Positions 11,962 to 25,700 of a DNA stretch of 64,000 bases are shown here, one piece after another (positions within the stretch are counted from its first letter, which is position 1; each line of letters begins with the position of its first letter). This stretch comes from Gossypium raimondii. Its lineage: Eukaryota > Streptophyta > Magnoliopsida > Malvales > Malvaceae. The stretch lies in contig NC_068576.1 in the NCBI RefSeq assembly GCF_025698545.1, forward strand, positions 57,324,094 through 57,388,093, written 5' to 3'. The notes beneath the pieces are model-generated. The model was given only the letters and a program-made list of their open reading frames with translations, made no database searches and was not told the DNA's origin. The position numbers were made by a program, and so were the translations under genes.

Positions 11962-14080
11962 GCACAAATATAAATATGGCTTTACCCTCTTCTATTTCCC
12001 AAGAATTGTCTTGTACTATATACATGTATCTTTCTTAGATAGTGGGGTTCTATTCAGTAGTTTGATCCATGTTGGACCCTGTTAATACATTGGACTTGTG
12101 AACTCAGAAGTATTATCTTAGGTACATTAAGCATGTCTCAGATGAGTGATGCCACCACAAATCGGAGTTTTGTTCGAGATAGTGATCGAGCAATGGCTAG
12201 TTGTGCCTGGTTTTGTTGCAATCGGTCCAAATCCGATAGCAGTTTACAGGTTTGGAATGGCTTGGCAAGAACTGAACTACTCAAGGCTCGTTCTCATAAT
12301 GAGCATATATTGGAAGCGTGGGATGTTTAGTTTCAAATTGGTGACTTAATCCTTTGCCATATTGTACTTGATGTTGCTTGACCTGAACATCCACAATTCT
12401 TTTTATACCATTTTTATTGCTACTCCCGTCATTGAGCTCATGTGTTACATACCAATTAAATCTCAATTAGTTAGTTTGCACTGGTGGATGCACAATTTTT
12501 TACTGAAATTGATGTGTATTGATACGGCTTGTTCAAATGCATCAATATTTTTAAAAATTATTTAATATATGTATATAAAATATTTATAAATACCAAATGA
12601 ATGATATTAAATAAATTTTAAAAATAAAATATTCATGCACACAAGTTTTTACTAGTAATGGTAAAAGATTTAAATTTTTATATATTTTTTAATATCATTT
12701 GTGTACTAGTCAGTGCACAAGTGTTTTTGTCGACGCGATTAAAATTGGGTATAAGAGGTCAACGTGAATGAAGCAAATTAACTGCATCGATTTATTATTA
12801 GAATAGTGCATACCAATCAATAAGTTTTTAAAATAAAATTGTTTTAGTTTAAGTTTTAATATGTATAATTTTTTCCAGATTTTTAAACTAATTCGAATAT
12901 ATTTCTTTATTGTTTTGTACAAATATAAATAAATCTAAACTTTAAACTAATTTAGGTTAAAGGTGTCGAGGTTCAGTTTTAAAATTTCTTTTACTCGCTT
13001 TAGAAATTCATTTCACTATTATATTTCAAATTGATATTTTATATAAATTTATAACTAAAAAACATTTTTACTACTTAAATTGAATTTGGATCGTACCAAC
13101 CAAAGTATGAAAATCTTTATTCAAGTCCAATTCGAGCCAGGCTAACTTCCCGATATTTTATTCAAACTTAAAAAAAAATTAAATCTAAATTGTAAACCGA
13201 AAATAATTCAAATTTCAAATTAAAATTTTAAAAAAATTCGAATGAACTTAAATTGTAAACTGAAAATAATTCAAATTAAAAAATAACCCAAAATTGGACC
13301 CGCCAACTCACATGTTTACCGCCTCTACCTCTCTCCTCCATTTTCTTCCTTTCTCGGTGGACCAAAGTTTTTTGTTTTATTTATTTATTTATTTATTTAA
13401 ATTTCATTCAAATCATTTAAAAGCATTTGAAAAATTCTATCCCAAAGGACCCAGTTTTCCATGTATAGTAGATTGAGAGAGGCGTAAGGCCAAAGGTAGA
13501 TTCAATATTGTTAGATTTTACTGAGATGGAAGTTAACTAAACTATGTAATGCAAGCTCTTCTTTTTTTTTCCACAGCTTTCATCAACGCTATGCTTTTAT
13601 ATTGCTGAACCTGTAGCTTTTCCATTCTCTTCGATGATTGATTTTCTGCTTTCAGCTATATTTTTGTTTATGTTATGGTTCATTCGTTGTTTGTTTTTGT
13701 AAAAGATTGAAATAAAATCTTGGCTCGGAGTATTAAAAATAAGTCAAAACCTTCGGAGATGCTTTGTTGATTCGGAACCACTAATTAAATGGACTTCTAT
13801 CAAGGTTATTATTTATGCTGCTTGCGAATTGGATTCACAATTCTTTAGTTTCACATTGTTCTTCTGGATTTTGCATGCAAAACCATAAAAGAAACATCTA
13901 AAATTTGTCTTAGAATGAAAAGTCTACTTTTTCTTTTACTGCGACATGAAAAGGTAATGTAAATTGTCAAGTTTCATGAATTTCTTGTGATTCATTTACT
14001 TTTATTGATTTGGTCTTTGTACTCATTCTCCCTCCTTCCCTTTAAAAAAAAAATAAGTTTTGTACTTTTGTTCGATGCAG
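11962..14080. other. Intergenic region and presumed promoter of BRO1-domain gene
   Basis: Includes the 3' flank of the metallophosphoesterase gene, an unexplained relatively GC-rich open stretch at 12133-12349, AT-rich sequence to about 13280, and pyrimidine-rich leader-like sequence from 13300. No further gene could be supported. Confidence 0.45.
12133..12349 (+). other. Unexplained open stretch
   Basis: Two overlapping frames stay open here (65 and 67 residues) in sequence richer in GC than its flanks. One frame contains PGFVAIGPNPIAVYRFGMAW. I do not recognise it and see no splice sites connecting it to a neighbour. It could be a fragment of a dispersed element, or chance. Confidence 0.2.
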
Positions 14081-14135
14081 AAGCTACTAGAGTTTTGATC
14101 CATGCGCTCACCTTCTTCTGATTAGGGACGACAAG

Positions 14136-14484
14136 GTCAGTAAGTGCAAGTCCCATCACTTTTTGTTTTTCATTTAAAAAGATTAAAATATCTTTTGGAG
14201 AGTTCTAGTTAGAGTCCTTTGATGGAGCTCGTGAGTTGCCTACTTGTTTTTCTTTGTTGGTTGGACATTTAATTAGTATTATTTTTTTTCCCTTCTATGG
14301 CTTGCAAATTGTGTACTCTCATCTGCTTCATTTGCAATACATGCTATCTGTTCCTTCTGCTTTGCCGTTTACTTTTACGGTCTATGGGATTATATTGGCT
14401 ACACTCCTCAGAACTCCTGTCTTTCATGCTAGAAATAAGGTTACTTTACCAAAGAATTTGACTTTATTTGGCCTAGATTGGCAG
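14136..14484 (+). other. 5' UTR intron of BRO1-domain gene
   Basis: ACAAG|GTCAGT at 14135/14136 and GATTGGCAG| at 14484, just upstream of the ATG at 14504, with another plausible acceptor at 14080. Inferred from consensus alone. Confidence 0.4.
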
Positions 14485-14503
14485 ATAAAGTGAATCTCAA
14501 GAT

Positions 14504-17500
14504 ATGGGATGCCTGGTTTCAACACCAAAGGATACTGGGGGAAATAGGAGGAGGCCAGGAAGTATTGGTGAAGTTTCTGTGTATGTCCCAGGTTTACGAA
14601 TTCCGAAACCTGTTGATTTCTCGCAATCACTCAGTGGTCACGTGTCAAAGACATTAGTGGAGCGCCTTACAGCAATGAGAACTCGTATAGTTGTTATGGC
14701 TGGGCAAGAAGCACTTACAATTACAAGAACAAGGAGGAAAACTACTACACAGCATGGTTTGTAGCAGCTGAACCTGATTTTCTTGTAAATGGAATCTAGT
14801 AAACAATTTTACTGATATTTCGGTTGAAAATACTTTCTACAGGGCGTTCAACATTGGCAGATCTTCATCAAGCTCTTGAAGACTATTTGCCTGTGCTTTT
14901 GGGATTAGTTTCAGATGGTAAAATCTATTGTTAAAGTCACGTTCCTTAAAATGTTTAGTTTATTTTATAAGGCAAATTGTAACACTATGGTCCATTATCA
15001 TGGTTCAGGGAGCCAGCTACAGTTCAAAGTACAGTTTATTTGGGTTAATCAGGAGGATGATGCTGAGGTCTGACTGCGGGTTTAGGCTATTATTGTCAAC
15101 CTATCTTTTATTTGCGTTTGGCGTTCTATTTGGTCTTTCTACTCTTTGAGAAATACAGATTTGTGAATCAAATTTTTTTTTGGCAGGAAACAGCCATGTT
15201 TAATGCTTGGTATGAAGTGTTGTCAGTATTGCATTTGATGGCAGTGTTATCATTATCACAAGCCAACTTACTACTTCTTCCAAGGACTTCTGCTGATTTT
15301 TATCAACCAAAAGCATCAGAAGGTAGGTAGTTATGAAGAAAGAAAAAGGAAATCTGGGTGCTGGTTCTTTCTGGCTGCTATTACTTTTGTTTCTTTCGTT
15401 CCCTTTTTCCCACTTGATTTTTAAAGTTTAAGACTTATTACCGGAAAATATGCTTATCCTTTCAACTCACTTTAGGTTTTCATTCTGACTTTGCTTCAAC
15501 CTCTTTATCCATGGTGCTATTGACTTCAATATTTTCTCAATAAACAGAAAGCAGACGAGGTTCTATTGATATTTTCTTGAAGGCTGCTGGATACTTGGAT
15601 TGTGCTGTGAGGCATGTTCTCCCTCGGTTGCCATCTGAACTAAGGTATATAGAGATGAAATACTAGCTGTTAACTTTCTTTGATATCTTCACAATCACCT
15701 CTCACTTTCCAGATCTAGTAATAATCTATTGATGTCCATTTTACTTGCAGGAGAAATTTACCAGTAGATCTAGCAGAAGGAGTTCTTCGAGCACTTTGTT
15801 TGCAAGCATTAGGGCAGGTGCTAACTTCATCTCTGGATTGATATAGGTGTGAATTGTTAGGTTGCTTGTGAATCAAGTTTACAAATGTGGACCATCTAGT
15901 ATCTTATTGGAGTGACATGTCTGAATATTTCTTTATTTGTATTGCTGCACATAATCTAATGTTCTTTTCTCATTTGATGATATCTGTCTACTTGCATGAA
16001 TTACCCTTACCTGCTAAAGATGCGAGCATTTTTTAGATTGCAGCTCTATCCTGCATTAAATCCATGTCAGATACAATGCATATCTAGTCATATTTCTTCC
16101 ACATATATACTTTAAATGTCCAGTTTAAACTCAAAAGTTTCAACTTTTCAGGTTCTTCCAATGCTAAGTAATTTTGATTGTCAGAAACATGATGAACCTG
16201 TAAAAACCATTTCCCCCCTTTTTGCACAGTTTAAAATTGAATTTATGAATAAAGGAATAGGAAGGGAAAACTGCTGGTTTAAGCTTATTTAAAAGGAATA
16301 TTCATGGTCATGGATTTTTTGTGCAATGGCTTTTTACTTGTATAATAAACAAGATCGATAGAATTGATATAGTATGAACACTCACAACAGACTCAAACCC
16401 AAATAGAAAGAAGTAAGGAAATGAAAACAAAATGTTTGGTATCATTATGACAGCAAAAGTCAACAAGAATTTGAGGGAAAAAAGAAAAGCTCCTTCTAGG
16501 ATTATGATAAGACCAGAAAAGTTGTACATGGCATTGAATGTTGAGCAACAAAGTATTGAAATAAGTAAGAAAAGGGAGTGTGATTGAATTGGGTTTGCTA
16601 CTCTAGATGGGCGTCCATACAGGGAAACAAAAATAACTTGTATACGAGTTCAGAGGAGACCTACAAATAACTACTGGGGAGCTATGGTTAACAGAGTATC
16701 AAGAAATGGACAGGAAGACCTAAGAGAACATGGATATAAACTGCTAAAAAGGATCTTTCTTTGGCCGAGCTTTCTGAGGATATGATTTCATATAATGGTT
16801 CAATATGCACCATACTTTGTGAGAAAAGGCTGTGTTGTTTGTTACTCCTGTGAATGACTTTATCTTGCAAAACAAGGACCATTCTTGCGGAAGCATGACT
16901 TGTTTGCTAAACCACATTGAAGCCCTTGAGCCATGAAATGTTGTATATTTGCATTTCTTTTCATGCTCTTGGAGTCTTGGTGAATTTAAAAACCTTTCTG
17001 CAGTATAATGAGGAATGATAGTGTTTGGTTTCATTAAAGAATACATTAGTAGAATGCTTGAGTGTTGGTCATGTGCACTTTTCTTTCTTTCTATGTGTGC
17101 GTGTCTAGAAACAGATTGGAACAGGCATTGTGTAGGCATATTTTTATCTCCTCATGGTTTAAGGGTGTTTTTTTCCTCTCTGTCTCTGGTGTAGGGTGTT
17201 GATATCCAGCTTGGAATGGCAATTGATAGTACCAAGGCTACTCTTGCTGTGAAACGAAGGCTTGCATGTGAGATGGTAAAATACTGGCAGCAGGTATCAA
17301 TGCACCTTATGTTTTATTGTTTTTTGAGCTCTGACCAGCCTACCACATCTTTTATAGTCTTCAATTCAATCATACTTCTAATTTTTTATCAAAATTTCCT
17401 TTTCACTTGATATGCATATATAATTGCTCAGTTTGTGCGTAGGCCATGTTTTAACTTGGTGATACTTTATTTTGAATGTAGTATGAATGAGATTTTGTCC

Positions 17501-19424
17501 TGATAACCTTTCAGCTAGTTACTAATTGTCAGCACTTGATGGCATCTGTTATGACTTTTTTTTTCGTAGTCTAATAACAATGTTTTTGAAAGCTTACTTA
17601 TTTGGCTATCGGAATCATGGTTTGTCTTTTTTCCTCGTACATTTTATGAATTATTCAGCTTGCTTCAATATATCATCTATTTGCTGAATGAAAGTGTAGT
17701 TAGTGATCTTCAAACATATATTTATATTTATTGCCATATCTTAACAGGCTCAAGATAACCTTATGAACCTTCCATTATCAAATGGATGGGGTGAAAAGCA
17801 TCGACATTTTGTAAAGTGGAAATATGTTGAGGCCAAGGTATACCATCCTTTGTTTCATTTCTCTATTTTCCTCTCTAGGTGTGAGCCATGAGGACAAAAG
17901 CATGGTTATGCGAATATTCTCCTTAGTGCATTCTTGAATTTAAATATCAGTTTATGTAGCACTTTTGAAGAAATAATAACACTATATACTGAATCTAGCT
18001 AACATCAATCTAAGATATCTGCTAGATTTTCTAGAAGTAGTTGAAACATAGTTGTAAATGCAGCATTTGTATTGATAGAATACGGATTAAGTCTATATAC
18101 TAGCCTTTTTTATAGCACACCTTTGTTGACATGGTTTGACATTGGCTTATTCTTGAGGTTAGCGTCCAAACTCTCCAGAGTTGGCTGGGTTCAGTTATGT
18201 ATTGCCTCCACTCTGCATATTCTCTATGTCACCAATTTATTTGTTATTTCTGGCCAGGTTCATTTACTATTACAACCCCATCCCAGAAAAATAATAAATA
18301 AGTCAGAAGAAAGAAAGAGAAGTCACATAATGCCTATGCAAACAACCCGAATTTTTTTATAAATGATCATGGAAAAAAGGACATTCAGACCTCATATTTC
18401 TTTACTGTATTCTCCTGGAAGGATAGTTAGAGCAGCAATGACTATCTTGAAGTTGCATTTGTCGGCTAATAGTAGTAATGTAATTATATTTATTTCTTTA
18501 TTGATTTATACAAATACAGGCTGCAGCGTATTATTATCATGGTTTGATCCTTGATGAGGGGAATACAGAGAAATCCCATGGTATGGCTGTAGCTGCTCTA
18601 CAAGCTGCTGATGAATATTTCGAGGAAAGCAAGAAGGCTTGTGAGGTATTTAATGCAGCTCATCCTTTGTCCAGGTAATTCATATTGGCCTTTTGTGGTA
18701 GATAATATATATTCTCTAAGAATTTTTTTTCTTTTTATTTTGAAGAAACTATCTATGCTTTCTTTTAAACTAATCTATTTTTCTTAGACTATGGCACCAA
18801 GCAAATATTAACCTTGTAGGAACAGGTAAGGATAGGAAGGTCGCAAGGGAAGTTTAACACTTTGCCCCTATTGGAGCAGAAATTTTATGCTCATCCTTGA
18901 CCATCCTATGCCCTATGATATGTGAAATAGAGAGAGTAAAATAGTCTCAATGATAAAATATAACAAAGTAACAAGAAAAAAGAAACCCTCTTAATAACAT
19001 GATTTAATTTACATGCTTGCTCTTTTTGGACTTGATTTTGTTTAGGTAATATAGTTTCAGACTAGAATTTTCCGTGCTAAAGGTTCTTGTTTGGTGCAGG
19101 AATCCACCACTTTGGGGGACCATGAAGTATCTATCTGAGAAAATTCCGAAAGACACTTCTAGCAAGGTCCGGATTAACCGCGATCTCTACTCCCACGAAA
19201 AGTAAGTGTATGGTTTTCCAATTCTTAAACTGGCAGTCATTACTTTTGGTTAATAACCTTGGTATTGGTAAATGTTATTCAGAAACATGGGGACGCCTCC
19301 AACATTACCAGATTTCGCATTAGCATTGAAACCGAATGAATATCAATTACCTCCGGTGGATCCCTCATGGAATGAGAATGTACAGTTAGGCCACATTGGC
19401 ACTAATGAGGTGAAGCGTGGATAA
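14504..19424 (+). CDS. BRO1-domain protein, endosomal-targeting type
   Basis: Eleven exons: 14504-14753, 14843-14917, 15009-15067, 15187-15322, 15548-15644, 15751-15817, 17195-17293, 17748-17837, 18520-18674, 19100-19201 and 19283-19424. They join in frame to 423 residues, all with GT-AG introns. The protein begins MGCLVS, so it is a likely substrate for N-myristoylation at Gly2 and S-acylation at Cys3. The BRO1-like domain runs from about residue 90 to 400, with FKVQFIWVNQEDDAEETAMF, SIDIFLKAAGYLDCAVRHVL, LCLQALGQGVDIQLGMAID, AAAYYYHGLILDEGN and QAADEYFEESKKACE. BRO1 domains bind ESCRT-III (CHMP4/SNF7) tails, so a role at endosomal membranes is likely by family; this plant subfamily is poorly characterised. 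A 5' UTR intron is suggested at 14136-14484. Intron 6 (1.38 kb) carries a LINE relic. Confidence 0.88.
16713..16830 (+). pseudogene. LINE reverse-transcriptase C-terminal relic in BRO1 intron 6
   Basis: The + strand reads GRPKRTWI, an in-frame TAA, then TAKKDLSLAELSEDMI. This matches the pattern found just after the reverse transcriptase domain of many plant non-LTR elements (GRPxxTW, then a KKDL stretch). Sequence on either side is too decayed to read. Identification is by pattern memory. Confidence 0.45.
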
Positions 19425-21589
19425 AAAGATAAGTTCACTATGATATCTTTTGTATAAAAAAACGGATACAGTTACCAGTCAGCCGCAAAGTATGAATGGC
19501 TAAAAAGGTAAGTAGATTTTCGCCAATTGTTGTGTAGCAAGGTCCATTATTGGCTTCTAGCTTTCCTTTCTCTGATTCCTTCACAATATCCTTTCCTTTC
19601 CCCTCATAAATGTATTGTACAAGAGGTTGATTACTGATAAACATATGGCTCCTCATACCCTACCCTTTTGGTCTATTCTTTGATTTTTATACTATATATT
19701 TACTGTATGCATTTTGCTTTTTGTTTACATGAAATAAATGTTTCCTTTCTTTAAAACCTATGAGTGAAATTTGAGTTGAATGTTTTTCTCAATTTTTAAG
19801 GTTGTATATTTATATGATATGATTATTGTTCATTGATATGATATTGTAGGTAGATTTTATGCATGTCAACACGTGTTCTATTCTAGACTTAACACGTGTT
19901 TATACGATTCGGGTTTTGCCTAAGTAATGACATGTAAACCCACATTGTATGGTCACATATGTAGCAACACTTAGTGTCATGCGAGTTTAATATGCAAGCC
20001 CAATGTACAAGCTTGATACACGAGCTCAATGTGCAAGCTCAATGCATGATTCATGTAGAATTTGACTTAGAACTATTCGAGTTGTGGGTCGGTAATAATA
20101 AGTATCATAACAATTTGCTATTGATGTTTTTAGCTTTTCTTATGCGTGATTGTTATGTATAAATTCTCAATTAGATTTATTGAGTTTCAGTTCATTATAT
20201 GTCAGCTTTGTCTGCAGAGGCAAAACTAAAAAAATTTTTTAGGAGGGATCAAGATGAAGCTAAAAAGGAATGAATTAAAATTCAATTTCACCTTTGTACT
20301 GATTTATATTCTGATAGTTTTCAAAAGAATTAAATCAAGATTCTAATATTTTAAAATACCAAATTATAATTTTATCATATATTAGCTTAAGATTTTATAA
20401 ATTTTGAGAAAAATAACCCAACGAATTTCCATTTCACAGCCAGGGCTATTGTTTGCCCCTGGTCTTTGCCCTTGCTTGTTTGGATATTTTTTAAGTTTTA
20501 ATATATATATATATTTGTGATTTTATTGTAAATATTAAAAAAAATTAAGTGAAAGTTTTTATATTGTTAACATAGAAATCTATCGAGATATATTTCAAAT
20601 ACTTTATTGTATCTCATAAATATAAAGTTGTTTGCATTTAATGACACTTATTGTTAAAAGATAGAATTTAATTACTTTATCAAAACGATTTGGAAAATCA
20701 ACAGATGTGAATAATTCTATATTAGTAGTTATTTTTATACAAAACTTGCCATAAGGTTTTCAGTAAAAGGCTATTGGAAAATACTAAACGTGTTGTCCTT
20801 TTAAGGAAAAAAATTACTTTATTTGATTATTCAATTATAAAATTTATAAAATTTTCATTTAATTATTTAATGTTTTTTGATGTTGGTCAACTATGGATAA
20901 AAATAAAATTAAATAATTAGATGACCATTTTATGATTTTTCAGAATTAGGTCATAAAAAAATTATAATTGAGTAACTATTTTATAATTTTTATTGTTAAG
21001 TAATAAAAAACATAATCAAGTGACCTTTATTATAATTTACCAATAATATTTCATGCATTAATATTGAGATACTTTTGTTTTATTCGAATTAGTGATTAAA
21101 GTTTTTATTTGGTATTTACACCTTTCTCTAAATATTATAATAATTAAAAAAAGTAAAACAAAAGAATATTGAGATATTTTGTGTTTTGAGAGTTGTTGAT
21201 TTCATTGTAAGACCATTAGAGATTTATTGTGATGATATGAAAATCACACCAAATGTAGGTAAGGAAATAGGAATGAGAATCTTTTCTACATTTAGAAACT
21301 GTAGGCATTAAAATTTTGGGAAAAAAAGGGAGAGAGAAAAGTACAGATTTGGCAAAGCAACAGGTGAAAATGAATGGAGGAGAATATAATAAATTGAAAA
21401 AAAGGAGAGCCACAAAACAAAAGATAAAGAAATTAGGCCAAAATGCTATAAAGTGAGAAAGGTAAGCGAGATTAACAATGTCATATCTTATTACTACTTA
21501 ATAAAACCAAAACCAAGATATTATTTTATTTTGGATTTCACCCTTTTACCTATAAAATAAATATTCCATATTTTGAAAATGATGTAAAT

Positions 21590-21860
21590 ATTTATATTTT
21601 AAGACTTTTATTTAAAAATATGTAAGTTAGTCCGATATGTTAAATTAAGGAGTAAATTGATCATTTTATTAATATTTTCATCCATTTGTACTATGTTAAA
21701 AATCGATGTGGCTAACAGAATAACTAGACACGTGACCTCATGTTAATATACAAATATAAATTTTAGCAGTATAAATGAATAGAAGTTTTAACATAATGAT
21801 TAGTTTACTCTTTAATTTAATGTATAAAGATTAATTTATTCATTTGACCAAATACAATTG
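21590..21860. repeat. Fold-back element, family A (diverged)
   Basis: Shares TTAAATTAAGGAGTAAATTGATC and its inverted counterpart TTAGTTTACTCTTTAATTTA with the family A copies elsewhere, with the loop phrase GATGTGGCTAACAGAATAAC. Ends are approximate. Confidence 0.5.
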
Positions 21861-22439
21861 GAGACAAAGACAAAGGAGGGTAAGCCCTCGAAAACCATAG
21901 ATTTACCATTTAATTCCTTAATTTTTATTGAAATTATTCGTTATTATAACAAATTTACATTTTGATTCATAATTCATCTCTAACCCTATTGAATTTTTTT
22001 ATATCCTCCGTATACCCAAATCGATATATAATATTATTAGCCAAAATTAGCAACAATACCAAATGTTTATGATCCACACAGAATGGAAAAGACATTATCA
22101 AATCCCCATGAATCTGGAAATATCAGAATCATGGCTCACAAAATGTTAAATATACCAACCTATCCATATGCACCAGCATTTGCCACAACACTAAATTTCA
22201 ATATTTTCATTTTTTTAAATAAAATAAAAACAAAAAACAAAGCAGATAATTCTGGAATCCATCCCGGCTCTTTAGGAAGGACAATCTTAAAGAAAACTAT
22301 TTTGTTAGAGAAACATAAAATTCAAATCCTTCCTTTAAATGGAATATATATTATTATATGCATAATAAATTTTATGAAAAAATATTTTAATTTTTCATCA
22401 ATTTTAACCTTTAAATTTACATTTTGGTAAATTGTTCCA

Positions 22440-22710
22440 AAATAGACGGAAAAATGTTTGTTAATTTTATTAACGTGGCATATATGTGGACCCATGTAGA
22501 TGACATGTTAACATTTAATTAATTTTAAAAATTTAAAAATATTTTATATTTTAATTATTTTAAAAATAGTTTTATATTTTTAAATTTTATATTTAAAAAT
22601 TAATTAAATGCTAACATGTCATCCACTCCACATGTATGCAATGTCGATAAATTTAAAACCATTAACTTTTCATTCATTTTAAGATGATTTGATAAGATAA
22701 CATAAGTTTA
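22440..22710. repeat. Fold-back element
   Basis: GATGACATGTTAACATTTAA and TTAAATGCTAACATGTCATC are near-perfect inverted copies flanking an AT-rich centre near 22555. Outer arms (GTGGACCCATGTAGA against CCACTCCACATGTATGC) also correspond loosely. Confidence 0.55.
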
Positions 22711-25700
22711 AAAATTAAAACAAAAATAAAATGGAAAGCTATTTTGTAAAATTAGAGAGCCAAATCAATCAAGAATTACTTAAAAGTCTAGATTAAAATC
22801 ACAATAATAAAATAAAAAGAAGAGGCATTTAAGTCTTCTAATTTTAATAAATGGAAAAATAAATATATTTGAATTTATTTTAAAAATAATAATAATTAGT
22901 AATTAGGCATTTATTCTTTACATTGTTGATTTTATTTATTTTTAGTATGTGTGCCTTAAAGAAAAGTACATTATAAATCAAATCCCAACACTTTATTCTA
23001 AAATATACAAATTTAATTAAAAATGATAAAAAAAAAAGCAAATAATTTTTTTATTAGAAAAAAAGAAGTTGCTAAACTTTTTGTTCTTAATACTCTGTTT
23101 TTGCCTCTCTTTTACTTCAAGAGAAAACTATTTTAATTAAAGAATTGCTTAAAAAAAAAAAAAACTCATCTAATTACGTTAAATTCTAGTATATTAATTT
23201 AATGAAAAAAGAAGGGCCACGTGGCAGAAAAATGGACTATTCTTGTTGATTTTGAGCTGAACCACCACCTACCATGCACCACTTAACATGTGGCTCATAA
23301 TTTTTTTCATTTTTAATATACTTTTTTATTTGGAAAGTGAAATATCATGTTACTATTTTATTTATTAATATAAAAAATTATTGTTAATTGGCCATTCGGT
23401 GACTCTTAACCAATCAGCCTGCATTATCTCATCCACGTCAGCGACACGTTCCATTTTTCGTATGGACCGCCAAACACTGACTCATATATCAACCTTTTTA
23501 TATATTCGAATATAATTTAAAATAACTTTTGAGGTGAATGTACCTAAGAGGTACCTCTATTATAGAGGTCTTATCAAATTAGTCCTTCTACTGTTAAATG
23601 AATCAATTTAATCTTTTACTATTAAAAAGAATCAAGTAAGGTCAAATTAGAATAGAGTTAATATTTACTGTTTAAAGATTATCATTTACTATTTAACAAT
23701 GTTAATTCTTTTAAAAGTTTTATGATTCTCTAAATGAAATCTTTTGTTTTGACTTAAACGCAATTAAAAATAAATTTTAATATACTTTTATATGGTAAAT
23801 ATTAATTCTATTACAAATTGGACTAATTTGATCTAGAGTTGATGAAATTATAGATATTAAAATGAATAAATTATTATTTTTATTTTGAATATATATGCTT
23901 ATTTTGGGTATGTAATAAATGAATATAACACAGATGTTTCTTGTGATGTGGTTAAAATATTGTTAAACAATATAAATAATGATAAATTGTATTTAAGGTC
24001 ATTGAATTATTAGTAAGATAACGTTGTTTAACTCAAAAAAATTACAAAATACTTGTTAAACTATTCAAAAGTTTTTATTCAAGTCATTTGATTACTAAGC
24101 TTAGTTAACAAGTTTCAAGCGATGATTTGACGATCAGTACAGTGGGTCAATTCTCATCAATGAGTAAAAAAACATTCATTAGATTCAATTCGAATTAACG
24201 ATAAATATCGTATTATTTTGTAAATAAATTCAAAATTATAAAAGAAATAAAAAAAAATACATTACGTAAGCACCCTTTGGAGTTCTCATGGGACGCTTTT
24301 TTCCTTTTCTGGTAATAACTAATAAGGGACTCTTATTATTGTTATTTTTGGTCCCATTATTATTATTGTTATTGTTATTAGTTGGTGCAAGACAGGAGGG
24401 TCAAGCCCTTTTTTATTGAATAATACAAAGGGAAGTCAAATATTTTTTGTTAGAAAATCAGATTAAAATTTAAAATTTAGAATGTCAAAGCTAACAATTT
24501 TATATTAAAATAACTTAAAATTGAATTATTATTTTTATAAAGACCAAATTGTATTTTTCTATTTAATAAAAATTGAATTCTTTAAAGGGATCAAAGTGCA
24601 ATTGGAGCATTTAATTAAAGGACCAAGGACACTGAGTTTAATTATCATTCATAAGTATAAATTTCTCAATCCAAAGTCAGTCTAATACATATAATATAAA
24701 ACATTATATAAAAATTTCACAAAACTGGAAAAGAAAAATAAATTGCACAAAATATAATGGTTAATAATTTTTTTCGTGTAAAACCATTAAAATATTTTAA
24801 AAAAATGGAAAAAGAAAAATAGACAATGTCATCAATCTTGGCTTATCACCTGTTTGAAAGGTTGCATGCCCACCGGGTGTGCTATGTTGCGAGTAGATAG
24901 TTTAATTATCATTGTTGTTGTTATTATTATTATTAAGTTCCATTCATTTTAAAATTTTAATTAAATTATTTCAATAAAACTGTTTTAAAATTACTTCAAT
25001 GAAAGTTTTTAGAATATCTTTACATTTTTATTCATAAAAAAATTAAAAAATAATTACTTATATTATTAAAATCATGAATTTAATCATTATATTAATAATA
25101 TTAGTAACAAAAAGAACTTATCGATATGCCATTTATAATTTAAAATGTAATTACAATAGTTTAAAATTTTAAAATTAATTTAAAATAAAATTATAATTCG
25201 ACTTCGAGAATGTCTCATGAATTAACTTTATTTATTATAAAAAAGGGTAAACGCTAAGTTTGAGAGAGAGAGAAAGCGAGATTTTTATTAAACGATGAGG
25301 AGACTATGAGATTTTTAAAGGTATTTTCCTCAGAAGATTAAAAGAAATAAAAAGTATTATCCTCACAAACAGGAAAATAAATATATAAAAAGATTGTAAT
25401 AAAAAAAAATCAACAAACATGAGGCTGAAATTAAATTGGCTACTACTCTCCGACAGTGATACTACTGCTGTTCGCCGCTCAACCTATCCAGACATTTCAA
25501 ATATACCTAAATTAAAAATCTGACCAATAAGAATTCCCTTTTTATTTTTTCAAAAAAAATTCAGTTGCGATTTTATTTAAAAAAAGAAATAAACAAATTA
25601 TTACTACATATTTAAAAAATGTATTTACTTGGACGAAATTGAATGTTGCTGGTACGCGTGGCGTTTAGGGTAAAGGAAAAGCTGATGTGGCAAAAAAGTG

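Noticed and set aside
22083-22430. Open frame of 115 codons on the + strand.
   Set aside because: AT-rich, low-complexity composition, no motif, no splice or promoter context, and its end runs into a fold-back repeat.
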